A DNA stretch of 64,000 bases from Otis tarda (lineage: Eukaryota > Chordata > Aves > Otidiformes > Otididae), in NCBI GenBank assembly GCA_026413225.1, contig CM048553.1:133268190-133332189 (forward strand), written 5' to 3'. A program made the position numbers and the translations under genes. The notes under the pieces are model-generated. The model was not told the DNA's origin, did no database searches, and saw only the letters and a list, made by a program, of their open reading frames with translations. Of this stretch, positions 50,540 to 60,976 are shown one piece after another. Numbering within the stretch: the stretch's first letter is position 1; the number at the start of each line of letters is the position of its first letter.

Positions 50540-50738
50540 TCACTGGACTTCTTCCCTCAACTTCTCGTTGTGACAGTATCTGCTGGTGACTTTCCATTGC
50601 TGCTGTTCTTCCTCTAGAGGATCAAAATCCAATTTGGTACTGAAATTACTTTGTTCTACTCCACCAGTCTGTGCCTGGTTTAAAAATTTTCCAGGACCAC
50701 TGCTTGTCCTTCTTGCAAATTCAGACTTTGCTCTTCTC
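50540..50738 (-). CDS. candidate terminal coding exon, minus strand (unidentified)
   Basis: A strong minus-strand acceptor (GGGTTTTTCATTTGTTGGTTTATAG) opens 66 codons ending at a TGA. The peptide has a basic start (RRAKSEFARRTSSGPG), a middle with NQAQTGG, then an acidic, Gln-rich segment (LDFDPLEEEQQQW) and a charged end (EKLREEVQ). It looks like a disordered, phosphorylatable C-terminal region. It starts in phase 2, matching the phase-2 end of the weak 51.72 kb candidate. I do not recognise the family. The stop codon and the nearby minus-strand AATAAA at 49965 fit a gene end. Confidence 0.42.
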
Positions 50739-51719
50739 CTATAAACCAACAAATGAAAAACCCAACTCTTCCCCACGTCCCCTTTCCAAAAATATAATAC
50801 GATCATGATCATTCATATCAAGAGAATTATTTAGCAGTCTCCAGTCTTCGTACAGCTTTTGTTAAGTAAACTGTAGCTTATACGACTCTGAAGTGTTTAT
50901 TAGAAAGTTTTCAAAAAGAGATCTTCATTTCAGGAAAAGAAAAGTTGTCCAGTTTAGCAAATACAGACGTTCACAGCACAGAGACTGAAATGGTTAAAAA
51001 TGATCCTAAGGAGCAAGTTGCTCACAGAATTAGCAAAAAAATTAACTTTTTCCTTTCTTTTACAGAAAAACACTAATAGCTGCTCTGGTTTCCATACTTA
51101 GTAAGACAGAATTTTGTTGTATGTTCTTGGTTTTGCTTTTTTTTTTTTTTTTTTTTTCTCTATTGCTCCACACAGGTTTTGATTAGTGCTTCTCCTTGGC
51201 TACAAGTGCTTCACTTTGAAATACAAAGCTCTTTTAAGAAAAAAAAAAAACAACACCCAAAAAAACAAACAAAAAAACCCTCAACACAACATCACTGGGG
51301 GAAAAATGGGAAGTGGTACAGTGCAACTGCAGCAATCTGGTTCTGCTGTTGTCCTCCCCTATCCCCAAATCCTCTGCATAATTTCAATCTTTAGTCGATG
51401 AACCTTTGGCAGGCCTTCTTCCATCGGCAGGCAGTACACCACATATCTCTGTTCTCCATCCCATAGACCTTCCGACACTTTTTCCCCTCCCCTCTAGGCT
51501 TCCTGTCAGAGAGAAAGGGAAGCTAGTTAACGAGATGCTTTTGTAGCTTTGCTTTATCACCCTAAGATCAGGACAACAGCCTCAATGGAGTGCAGCAGGC
51601 AGAGAACCCCCAGCGTTTCAAAGGAATTTGGGTTGTTCTCAAGTCAACTGGGAGCTGACGAAGCAGACAGGCACGCGGCTGTGACTCCACAGCTCTGAGG
51701 GACCAGTCCTTCTTCTCAC
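50739..51719. other. intron-like DNA with homopolymers
   Basis: It contains T21 at 51137-51157 and an A-rich tract with AAAC units at about 51239-51275. No exon is seen. Confidence 0.5.
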
Positions 51720-51772
51720 CTGGCTTCTACAGCCTCTGCAGCAGCTGCTGAGCCTGCTCCTCTGCTCCAGGG
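51720..51772 (-). CDS. weak candidate internal exon, minus strand
   Basis: The minus-strand donor CAG|GTGAGA is strong, and the acceptor GGCTTTGTCTTCCTGGGATCAG is moderate. The 53 bases are open from phase 0 to phase 2 and encode an Ala-rich peptide (GAGSAAAAEAVEA). The phases allow joining of the 59.03 kb exon (ends phase 0) to this one and on to the 50.54 kb exon (starts phase 2). A larger exon from a TTTAG acceptor further upstream in the same frame is also possible. Confidence 0.2.
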
Positions 51773-54700
51773 CTGATCCCAGGAAGACAAAGCCCTGACT
51801 TCAGCCAGCAACTAAACCCAGTCTAGAGAAATGGTACTTCAGCCACGTTAAATGCCAAGCTGTAATGGACAGTCATAGCTATTCCACAATATGGTCCAGG
51901 TCACATCAGGCACAAGTCCTCTTTGCTTTAGAGCTGTCATCCCCAAAGTCAGCAAGGTGGACAGTATCTGCTTTTAAAGCTATAGCAATTGTCATGTTTT
52001 CCATCTTATCACCACACTCAAAAGTTCGCAAGTTTAGAAAATGATTAAAGTAACTGTTAAAATGGAACTTTTTTTATTCAATACATAGCAAGCCACCAAA
52101 CCTGAGGAGCAAGAAGTAACCCAACGCTCGCTACAGTAGCGCCATCTGTCCTGCTGTCATTAAATCAAATAACTGTACAGACAGAAGAATTATTTAATAC
52201 CTGCCGGTACTGCATGCTGCATGGCACACAACAGAACTGCCTGGTGATTCCTCTCTTGCACACCTATGCATTTTTTGATTCCTGAACACTTATTAACGGG
52301 CACAATCTATGAATTGGGAAGATCCTAAGTTTAGTTCGTAGCACATGCAATGATCTGAGAGTCACGAAGAAAATTAAAAGCATGAACCTTCCTTTGTCTC
52401 ATTTTAGGGTACAGTCACCTTTAGGACTGTGAGAAATTACAAATTTCTTTACTGTAAGAAATCCAGTATCACAGTTTGATTTTGTAACATAACTTTTTGA
52501 AAGCTGTTAAAGCAGACTCTGGTCAAACACCAGTTAGCTTTAATGGAAGCGAATGTAGCTTAGGTCTAGGAAGATAAGGTATAAAAAGCTTTGCTTTGAT
52601 CTAATTTATTGTATGATATAGTTTCTTACAATTCAATGGAAGCCAAATACCATACTGACTGAACGGTGATGAACACACAAGACAGCCCAGCCTTTCAGGC
52701 AAAAAAGCAAAGCCACGTAATGAAGCTCAGGATGCCTCAGCTGGAGCAGTGAATCTGGGCAGTGTTGCTTTACAGGGCAATTTAGATCTGCAACTGAACT
52801 CCAGACATGCCTGGCATAAGGCCTGCAGTTTTGCTTCACAGTCTGCCTTTTTCATTTTGCAACAACTCACCTTTTCCCCAAACTTTACCTTTGATGGTAA
52901 TGGAAAGCAAAATAGATCCAGAACACTTACTCTGAAGTGTCCTAGTAACAAACTGCTTGACAACTGCAATCACGGTTGGTGGTGTGGTTTCTCTGTTTCT
53001 TTGGCTACTGACATCTTACTTACTAAATGACCTCCAGGTTCTGAGGCTGCTGGTCTGGCAGCAGGAGCTAATGGTCCCATACCTCAAGCCAAATGCTACT
53101 CTAGGCGGTGATGAAAGAACTGTGTGGGACTGTTTCTGCTCTCCGCTCCCTGCAGGACGATTATGAGTTGGTGAGACCTGTCAATACAGACAAAAAAGCT
53201 GCTTATAAAGAACATACACATGAAGGCAGTATAAACACTTCTCCCAGAAAATGCAATTCATGAGGCATGGTGGCAAGGATACCCAGGAAAGGTTATTCAA
53301 TAACATACAAACATAAGTAACTTGGAGGTCTATTTTAGAAAGATATTCATTTCCTGTTAAGTACACTACATTAGCTCTATTTTATTTCCCTGTACTTCCA
53401 GTCATCCAATCAGAGCAAACCAGAATATAGGTCAGCATTGTTTCAGGTTTTGGAAAATAGGGAAAATGCATTCATTCTTATTTAAAAACTCTGAATAGCT
53501 CTTGAGAAAATGTTCTCCAATTTAAGCAGAGAAAATAACTGGAAAAATAAACTCTGGCCTGTGCTGAGATCAATACCAATAACCCTCCATGAAATAAAGG
53601 GATTTCACATGTTGCTCTTGTCTGTGACGTGGGACTCTTTGTGGAGAGACAGCCTTGGAGAAGGGGGTTTGCTGCAGGGCAGTTATGATGTGGCCCTCAA
53701 GGTTTTAACGACAGTGCAAGGCGGCCATTTTGATTACGGCTGCTAGCAAGATATACTGGATTATTTCCTTTATTCTGCACCGTAAACTTTCTCAGCAGGT
53801 GTTCTCCTTTGTGAATGTTCCCAAGTGAAGGGTGTAGTTTGGTCTTCTGAGATTTTCCAAATAACCCTTCTAGAGGAGCCTGGGGCTTGGCAACATTATC
53901 TAAGTAATCACATTGGTCTTAAATAATTCCTAAATTATTTACTGCGATTTTGCTCCTGGGTAAAGGTCACAACCACTTGACACCTAAAACACCAGCAAAA
54001 AATTCCAAACACTCATTTTTTGTTATGTACAGAAGTAGTAAGCTTCATCTGGGCATCTGGTGCACGGGGTCACTGCCTCCTGCAGCCAGGAACTGCAGAT
54101 ATTGTCATAGTTCCCTGCATTGCTGTGACTTTTCACTCCTGCCCTTTTGAAGTCTCAAAATATCTGGAAGAATGGGAACTGACCTGACTTTGAAGAGATG
54201 CATGTGCTTTGATTTTTTATATTAAGTCTATTTTATAGCTACTCCACAGTAGCAAAAAAATAACACTTGTGATAGAATACAGTCTTTCAACACTTACTCT
54301 CGGCTGGTAAATACAAAAATTTCTGATTTAACTGCAGGTGCAGCTCACATTCTGAATGGGTTTAGGCCATTACTGATATAATATTTTATATATCCAAAAC
54401 GTGAAGGAAATTTCCTCTCTCTGTGCCTGCTTACCATAACTCGTGTTTTATACAACCAGAGACCACACTAGGTTCTTCTGTCCTATCGCTCCTCAATACC
54501 AAGGGCAGCCTGCAGTCTGCTAGATGTCTTAGATCTTTTTCAGTCTTTACTTTCAGTCAGTGCTCTCTCAAGATGCTAGGGATTATCCAAATTCCCTTTT
54601 CTTCATAAATACAACCTTGCATTTTCCACAATTAAAGGCCCTGAAAAAGGCCCCACTTCACAAATGCAGTGTACAATGACTTATGATTAATCTGTCTTTT

Positions 54701-56135
54701 TGTCAGTCTCCCAGCCATCCAGAAAATGAATCATCAGCAGTAACTTCATATTTTTATTTCCAAATCAATTAGGAAAATGCTGAAAAGCACCAGTCCTCCT
54801 ATGGAGGTGATGCTGGCTCAGTGAAGAAGATACCCAGTTACTGCTACTTGAGGTCAACAGACAAATCTTAATTTGCTTAATATGTACTGCGTTGGCACTA
54901 CATATCTTCAGTTAAGAAACCTGCTACTTTTCAAAATGTATGTTAGGTGGGTGCAGTTGCCTTTATCCACCAAATCTGTCATATCCTTAAAGACTGGTAT
55001 GAGGTTTGTTTGGCAAATCCGGCTTGACCTAAGATCAATGCTGATAGACATTTTTTCCTATCTTTTATCAACCACTTCTTATGTTTTGCCTAAGAATGAC
55101 TGAAATACTGAAGATAAAATGCAAAGAAATAATGCTTCTCTACTCTTTGGTATTTATCACACACTGCAGTTTTCCAGTTACTACCAGCAACCAGAGATCT
55201 CCAGTCAATTCTGTGAGGGTATTTAAACATTTTAAAACCCAGAAAATTTGGATATCTACCGCTTGGTTATCATTGAACAGGAAAGTACTTAGATGGCCTC
55301 CCATGTTATAAGCAATTCTCCTGCTTGCTTCCAAACACAGAACAGGCTTGAGCAGTAATTGCAGCACGCAGACTGCGTCTCCCCTCACGTTCTCCAGAGA
55401 GGGCCTCTGCACGATGGTTTCCATGGATTAGCACACCGAGGCGGCTAAACTGCACTAACGTTGAGCTCTAATGTATTTTGATAGGCTTTGCAGCAGGTCT
55501 AAACAATGCCAGTTACCTGCACTCCTCTGTGGGCGACAGTAAGTGCAGATCAAGAGGAGGGCACGAGAAGGCAATCCTTGCCCTCAGAGGCTTTTTACAT
55601 TTTAAGTGTTGTCTATGCAGAGAATTAATGGGAAACTAGAGTGTTTGTTAGAAGGGAGAACATGGAGTTTTCAGTTACATCTCCTGGGAGAAACTGTGGT
55701 TACAGAGATTTGTGATCTGTAAACACCAGATTATCAAAGTTAAAGATCTTTTCTCCTGTTCAACCTTTTTGGGTCTTAGCAGCAAGCAAGTGAAAATCAG
55801 TATCACACAGCAGAGATCACGTTGGTGTTCAAGAAGGCTCTTAACCTACATTATTAAAAGTGGAACTACATGGTCATTATGTTAAGTCCTTTAGAACCAA
55901 GAGATACAGACTGCACCATTGCTCATCCCACTTGCATCATTTAATTCGTCCTTCTCGTACATCCCCATACTGTGCCTTATTTTTTCTCCTAGCTCAGCCT
56001 GAAGTGGTACAGCAAACATGAACTTGTCCTTGTCTGCTTCATGCAGGGAATTCCACCTAGCAATGACTCACAGCCGTGCCAACACTCAACCTTCTCTCGC
56101 ACCTGCAAAGTTACCTTGGGAAAATGGTAAGAAAA
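51773..56135. other. intron-like DNA
   Basis: No convincing exon. A minus-strand open frame at 55140-55424 and a + strand splice-bracketed 47-base piece near 55,494-55,540 are not protein-like enough to call. No known repeat is recognised. Confidence 0.45.
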
Positions 56136-56175
56136 ATTCCCATCTACCTTCCAAGATTCCCATCTGCCTTGGGGA
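56136..56175. repeat. 20-base imperfect tandem duplication
   Basis: ATTCCCATCTACCTTCCAAG is followed directly by ATTCCCATCTGCCTTGGGGA; the first 15 positions differ by one base. It is a small local duplication without a known function. Confidence 0.85.
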
Positions 56176-59027
56176 TCTAACTTACACATGAATCAGAGCA
56201 CAAAGCGTAAGGACTCTGGAGGTTCCCCTAATTCTCTTTGTTTATGGCTACAAGACTGTTAGATAAATGCCTGTGGTTAGATGTTGTGAATACCCCTGAG
56301 TCTAAAGCAGCCGCATACTGAACCCCCACTGACCCAGTTGTACATACGGCTTGTTTTGAGGAGCTTCGGAACTTGCTTATAAGCACACTCACATTCACAA
56401 AGGCCTTTCGGTGCTGCTCTGCTAAAAACTGCCCGAAAGCAAGGACCTCATGCAAGTCATGATGTCTGTCTGAATACCCCAGTTCCTCAGACACCAAGCA
56501 AGGAGTGCTCAGCGTCATCAAAATTCAATGTCCACAGGAATTAATGGGGAAGCACCTAAGTTAAGTGTCAAAAAAATAACAAGATTATTTTGAAATTTAA
56601 TCTCTCTCGTGGACTTAACAGGCCTGACATACAGGTCTAGAAAGAAGGCTGTTCAAAACCAGGATTCAACAGCCCTCTAATGTGTTGAGGACAGAATGGT
56701 CCCATTCCAGCATAACCAGTAACGCGAGAAATGTGTAGACCTACACACTTTTGCAAATCTGTACTTAATCCTTTACTGCTCAGTGGTTTGTCCAGGCTAA
56801 AAAAGTATCCCAATCCATTTTAGAAAACTGCTTGAATAAACATTAAGGGTCAGGGGAAAAGTAATGGTTTGGACCTGCTCTCTGAAGTTCCCCTGGGTGC
56901 CACAGACGTGCATCTAATCTCAGGGACCACGTATATATAACTGCATGAGTTTATAGTATGCTGGCTCTGACAGAGAGGCTTAAATAAACCTCATAAGAGA
57001 AGCGGTATGTCCCCTATGCTACATCTTTCTAAAGCAGTTACACTCAGTGTAAGGGTGGGAACTGACAGCGCCCTGGTTTTATAAAGCAATATTTAATTTA
57101 CTTTGAAACAGGAGAAACTTTCATGTAATATAGCTATTTAACATCACTTTGCATTTGCACCCTCACTTACTGCACGTAATTTTCCACCGCAGGCAAGCCT
57201 GCATTCACAGATGATCTCACTGATGACAGAACAGTCAAATGTGTGATTGTTGCTTTGGTGTGTTTTTTGTTGGTTTTTTTTTTTAATAAACAGCCTTATA
57301 AATGTTAGACAGGGATATAAAGGCAGTTCATATGAGCGGTTTATAATTCTGCCATCATCACTGCTTCCCCAGGTTTTTGTACTGGGATTATTTTTAAATT
57401 GGACTTAAATCATTGACCTCTCCATACAACCCTCAGAAAGTGATTTGGCATTTCTTAAATTCTTTTGAGAATTCTCAACGCTACAGACACAGATCACCGT
57501 TGTTGTTCGAACAAATAAACTCAACACATACGTGTCTGATCCTGTCTGCTTAAGAGTCTGACTTACAATGTAGCTAATTGCATTTTTAGATTCCAAACAC
57601 TCCTGGCACCTATTTCTGCTACTCCACAAAAGGAGTCAGTTTCATAATTACTTCATATCAACCCCATTGTTGGGAAATCAAATTCTTGAGGAACTTTATG
57701 GATAGCACGCTCTGTCAAGGCACTCTTGTTCAAATTGCTGCCAGCATGATGTCTTTCACTGTTAGTTGTTCCTTGATGGAATTTAATAAATATTCATTGG
57801 CAGAGTGCAGTGTAATTGATTCAGCCACTTTCATTTTTTATCAGCTCTGCAGGATGCCACAGCCTCTGCAGAAAATCTCCAAGATTTGCCAAAGGTTGAC
57901 AGTAAGGAGCTTTGGAGATTTACTTGATGAAGAAAAGGGAGAGAAATAGTGTCTCTTATCGCCATGTCTAATACTCACTGTCAGGAGAAAAAAAGCTATG
58001 TGGTTCTCTGGATGAGCAATGTGCCTTATATAACACACTTTAAAAATTCATACAGTGTAATATTAAATGAAATGTTATGATATAAAAAAGCTTTATGATT
58101 AGAGAATATCAATTTATACTGAAAAATGCTTTCCAATAAAAATTAGGATACATTACATTAATATTTATTCCTATTTATTATACAGAAGATTTTCCACTAC
58201 TCATAAATAGTGATTTACTTTTACTTTTAGTACTCACCATGCTAGGCACTAGAAGTTTAATCCCTTTGAACTTTTCATAAAGGTTTTTAACTCCCCCTAC
58301 AGTAGCAACACCTATACTGTGTGACATTTAGGACTATTCGAAGTCTATGTTTAAGCAAATATCCCATTTTTGCAGTCCTGTTCATGAAATGAGGCCTTGT
58401 GCACTAGCTCTTTTGAAGAAAGGGTCAGAGTTGACTTTACATCCAATACATACATCGAATACATCTTCATTAACAGTGTGTCAAACTGCAATATGTGTTA
58501 ATATCAAAACGCAATACGTATTGAATGTATATTCTGTATAGAAGTACATAATTTTCTGATCTCAATAGGGACTACATATACGTAGCCTCCTAGAATCAAA
58601 CTTTGCACTTCTTCTTACTGTTTCTTTCAGTTGCCTTTCAAATATGCTTCACCTTCAGAGTTCATTTCGGTAACATCCCTACTGCTTGAACCCAATTAGC
58701 CTGTTAGCATAACCACCACCTCGCTGATCTTCCATCTAGTTTTGTAAGAAATTTCTTAGTGGCATAAAAAGGAGCAGATAGAGCCAGGCTCGGAACCTAC
58801 CAGAATGTTCTTTTGTAAGCACAGAGTTTAAAAAACATACACTATAGATCTAATTCTCTGTTTGTAGACATTGATTAAAAAAAAAAAATTTAAGTGTACA
58901 TATATTTAATTTCTTTCTTTTCAGCACCTGTTATGTCAAATTTACTTTTATTGTGAGACACTGTGAAACAAAACAGAAAGTTCAAAAAACTTTTTTTTCT
59001 TTCTTTCTTTTTTGGTTGTTCACTTAC
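56176..59027. other. intron-like DNA left of the 59.03 kb exon
   Basis: AT-rich. A minus-strand 59-base island at 58238-58296 (donor ATG|GTGAGT, acceptor CTACTGTAG) is open in one frame (GVKNLYEKFKGIKLL...) but its phase does not fit the neighbouring exon. Nothing else is called. Confidence 0.45.
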
Positions 59028-59132
59028 TGGAATGCCAGTGAAGGTAACTGGAGGCGACTGCCAAGAGATGCTAAAGCTACTGCCATTGGGAGTGAATTTT
59101 GCTGACCCTGGAATGTTCACTGGAGGAGTGGC
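59028..59132 (-). CDS. internal coding exon, minus strand (gene unidentified)
   Basis: This is the best coding call in the window. The minus strand has a clear acceptor (CAGTATTTTCTTTTCACACAG) and a perfect donor (CCA|GTAAGT) around exactly 105 bases, 35 codons, in phase 0 at both ends, so it can be skipped without a frame change. The frame is open and the peptide runs [17 protein letters not shown], then [18 protein letters not shown]. The ISW-x-x-PP pattern with a Pro-rich lead-in resembles the first strands of a fibronectin type III module, but a Ser/Pro-rich disordered linker is an equally fair reading. Its GC content is clearly above the flanks. The gene continues beyond 64 kb (5' side) and to lower coordinates (3' side). 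Confidence 0.6.
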
Positions 59133-60906
59133 CTGTGTGAAAAGAAAATACTGTTCCAGTAAGAAGAAACATTGCTCTTCCAAAGCGTTTCAAGGGATCT
59201 TTCACTCCTTGAAACTATGTATCTACAAGAGACTTTCCGAGCTGGAAAAAAACTGCATAGTGACACGCATTTTATCCTTATGAGAGGGATAATCATGGAT
59301 AAGAGAGTAAAGAAGGGACACATTTATATATCACTGTTCTTAAAACCTTGTTTAAAGAAAAGCAATAGCTCCCACAAGAACCCACACAAAACCCTTAAAA
59401 ACTAGATTTAAAAACACACAAAATCAAACAACATACACAAATAACTTTTTAAATAATGCCAGCTAGGAGCAGAAAATATTACAAATCACTGTTCCACAGT
59501 GGTAAACAAGGCAGTATTTAAACTGATGGCAGCTGGTTTAAACAACTCAAGACCGATTGGCGGGGCTTCTTGGACCACAGGGTTAATGATGGGGTGGCCA
59601 TTTCTCATTTATCAGATAAATACTGTTAAGAATCATCCCAACTAAAACAGTCTTTCCTACTAAAAACAAAGACTTGAAAATCATCTTTGGGATTCAAAAA
59701 ACAGCTCTTAAAAGACTAAGCTAAAGAAAATATTTGGAGGGCTCCTGGGCTCCTTGAATTATTACATTTTTCCCATCTGGGCTGTAATAGCCACTGCTGG
59801 GGGGTGCAACACCTGATAATCTGAGCTCAGACTGTTGAGCATCTTTCATCTTGTGCTTTCATTCCAGTTTTCCCATCGGGCTATGAACCCTCAGGAATTT
59901 TCCCCTGCCCCTTTTTGAATCCCATTTAATTTAGAGTCAGGAAATTCACACCTTTGCAGCTACCCTGCCTAGCAGGAACGCGAGCAGCCACCATGAACAC
60001 AGGCTCCCTTTGACTCTTGAATTTCAACTTTCACCAGAAAAAAAAGGCTCCTTGGTTTAAACTCACAAAGAACTTGCTATTAAAAATAAGCTTCTGCCTT
60101 TCAGTTGCCCATGTCTGACAATAATGCAATACACTTATTTAAGCAGCGTTTGCAGTTGAGGCTGCTGAAGTTCTCACCACTTGAGGGAAGAGAGAGCTTC
60201 CCTAAGTCGCCAGGCAGAGAGGAGTGATGACAAACTACAACCTGATAGTCCCCATTAAAGATAATCTTCAGAGTAAACAAGTGCTGAAGCAATCCCCTGG
60301 AGTGCCTCCAAGGAAAAGAAACCGAGACCCCTGGATGCCTGTCTATGGCAGCGATGCTCTGCAGGCTGCCGAGCCTGCTGACAGCTCCGAGAGAATCCTC
60401 ACAGACACGCAGACCAAACGTCCACTGAGCTCCACAAAATATAAAAACCTTGCTGAAAGGCATTAAAAAAAAAAATTGGCAACTCCAGATGGTACCAGTA
60501 GTGCTTCATCACAACCTTGTTCAAATGGGAAGGAGGGAATGACCACGGCACTCCTGCCAGACAGAACTGGAGGCAGTGAGGCACCACTGCTTCTGCTCAG
60601 CATCCCACCAGGATATCAGCTCACAGCTGGGGTCAGCACGGTGACTTCTTCAGGTATTCGAATATGACCCACAAGGGAAATCCTAGATGCTGAAAGAGCC
60701 TGCCTGTAGTTCCTCTGTAGCTTAACTCAACAGGTACAGGCACTAGTTTTGTAATGAAATGTGAAGTATGAGAAGTTTAAAACTGCTGTAATTTGCAATT
60801 GCCTAAAATACCATGGTGCTCAATTCTTTCTTCTCGGTGCCTAAATATCTACTCTCAGACATGATCAGATTTAAACAGTCAATCACCTTGTTCATTTGTT
60901 TCCCAG
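59133..60906. other. intron-like DNA
   Basis: Open frames on both strands at about 60,100-60,470 overlap each other in a GC-richer patch and lack paired splice sites. No known repeat is seen. Confidence 0.45.
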
Positions 60907-60976
60907 AAATGCATCCTTGCTCATCAAGCACAGTCACCTTTTCCAGGCTAATACTTTAGACAATGTCTTCCATAAG
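60907..60976 (+). CDS. candidate internal exon, plus strand (unidentified)
   Basis: There is a very good acceptor (TCACCTTGTTCATTTGTTTCCCAG) and a strong donor, AAG|GTAAGC. One frame is open from phase 2 to phase 0 (NASLLIKHSHLFQANTL... is the start). It is on the opposite strand to the much better 59.03 kb exon less than 2 kb away, so it would need to be a separate or antisense transcript. Chance is a serious alternative. Confidence 0.22.

Noticed and set aside
58238..58296. 59-base minus-strand open island (GVKNLYEKFKGIKLL)
   Set aside because: Its phase does not fit the neighbouring 59.03 kb exon and its acceptor is mediocre. Kept only as a note.
60101..60466. Overlapping open frames on both strands
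   Set aside because: No paired splice sites; mutual shadows in a GC-richer patch.
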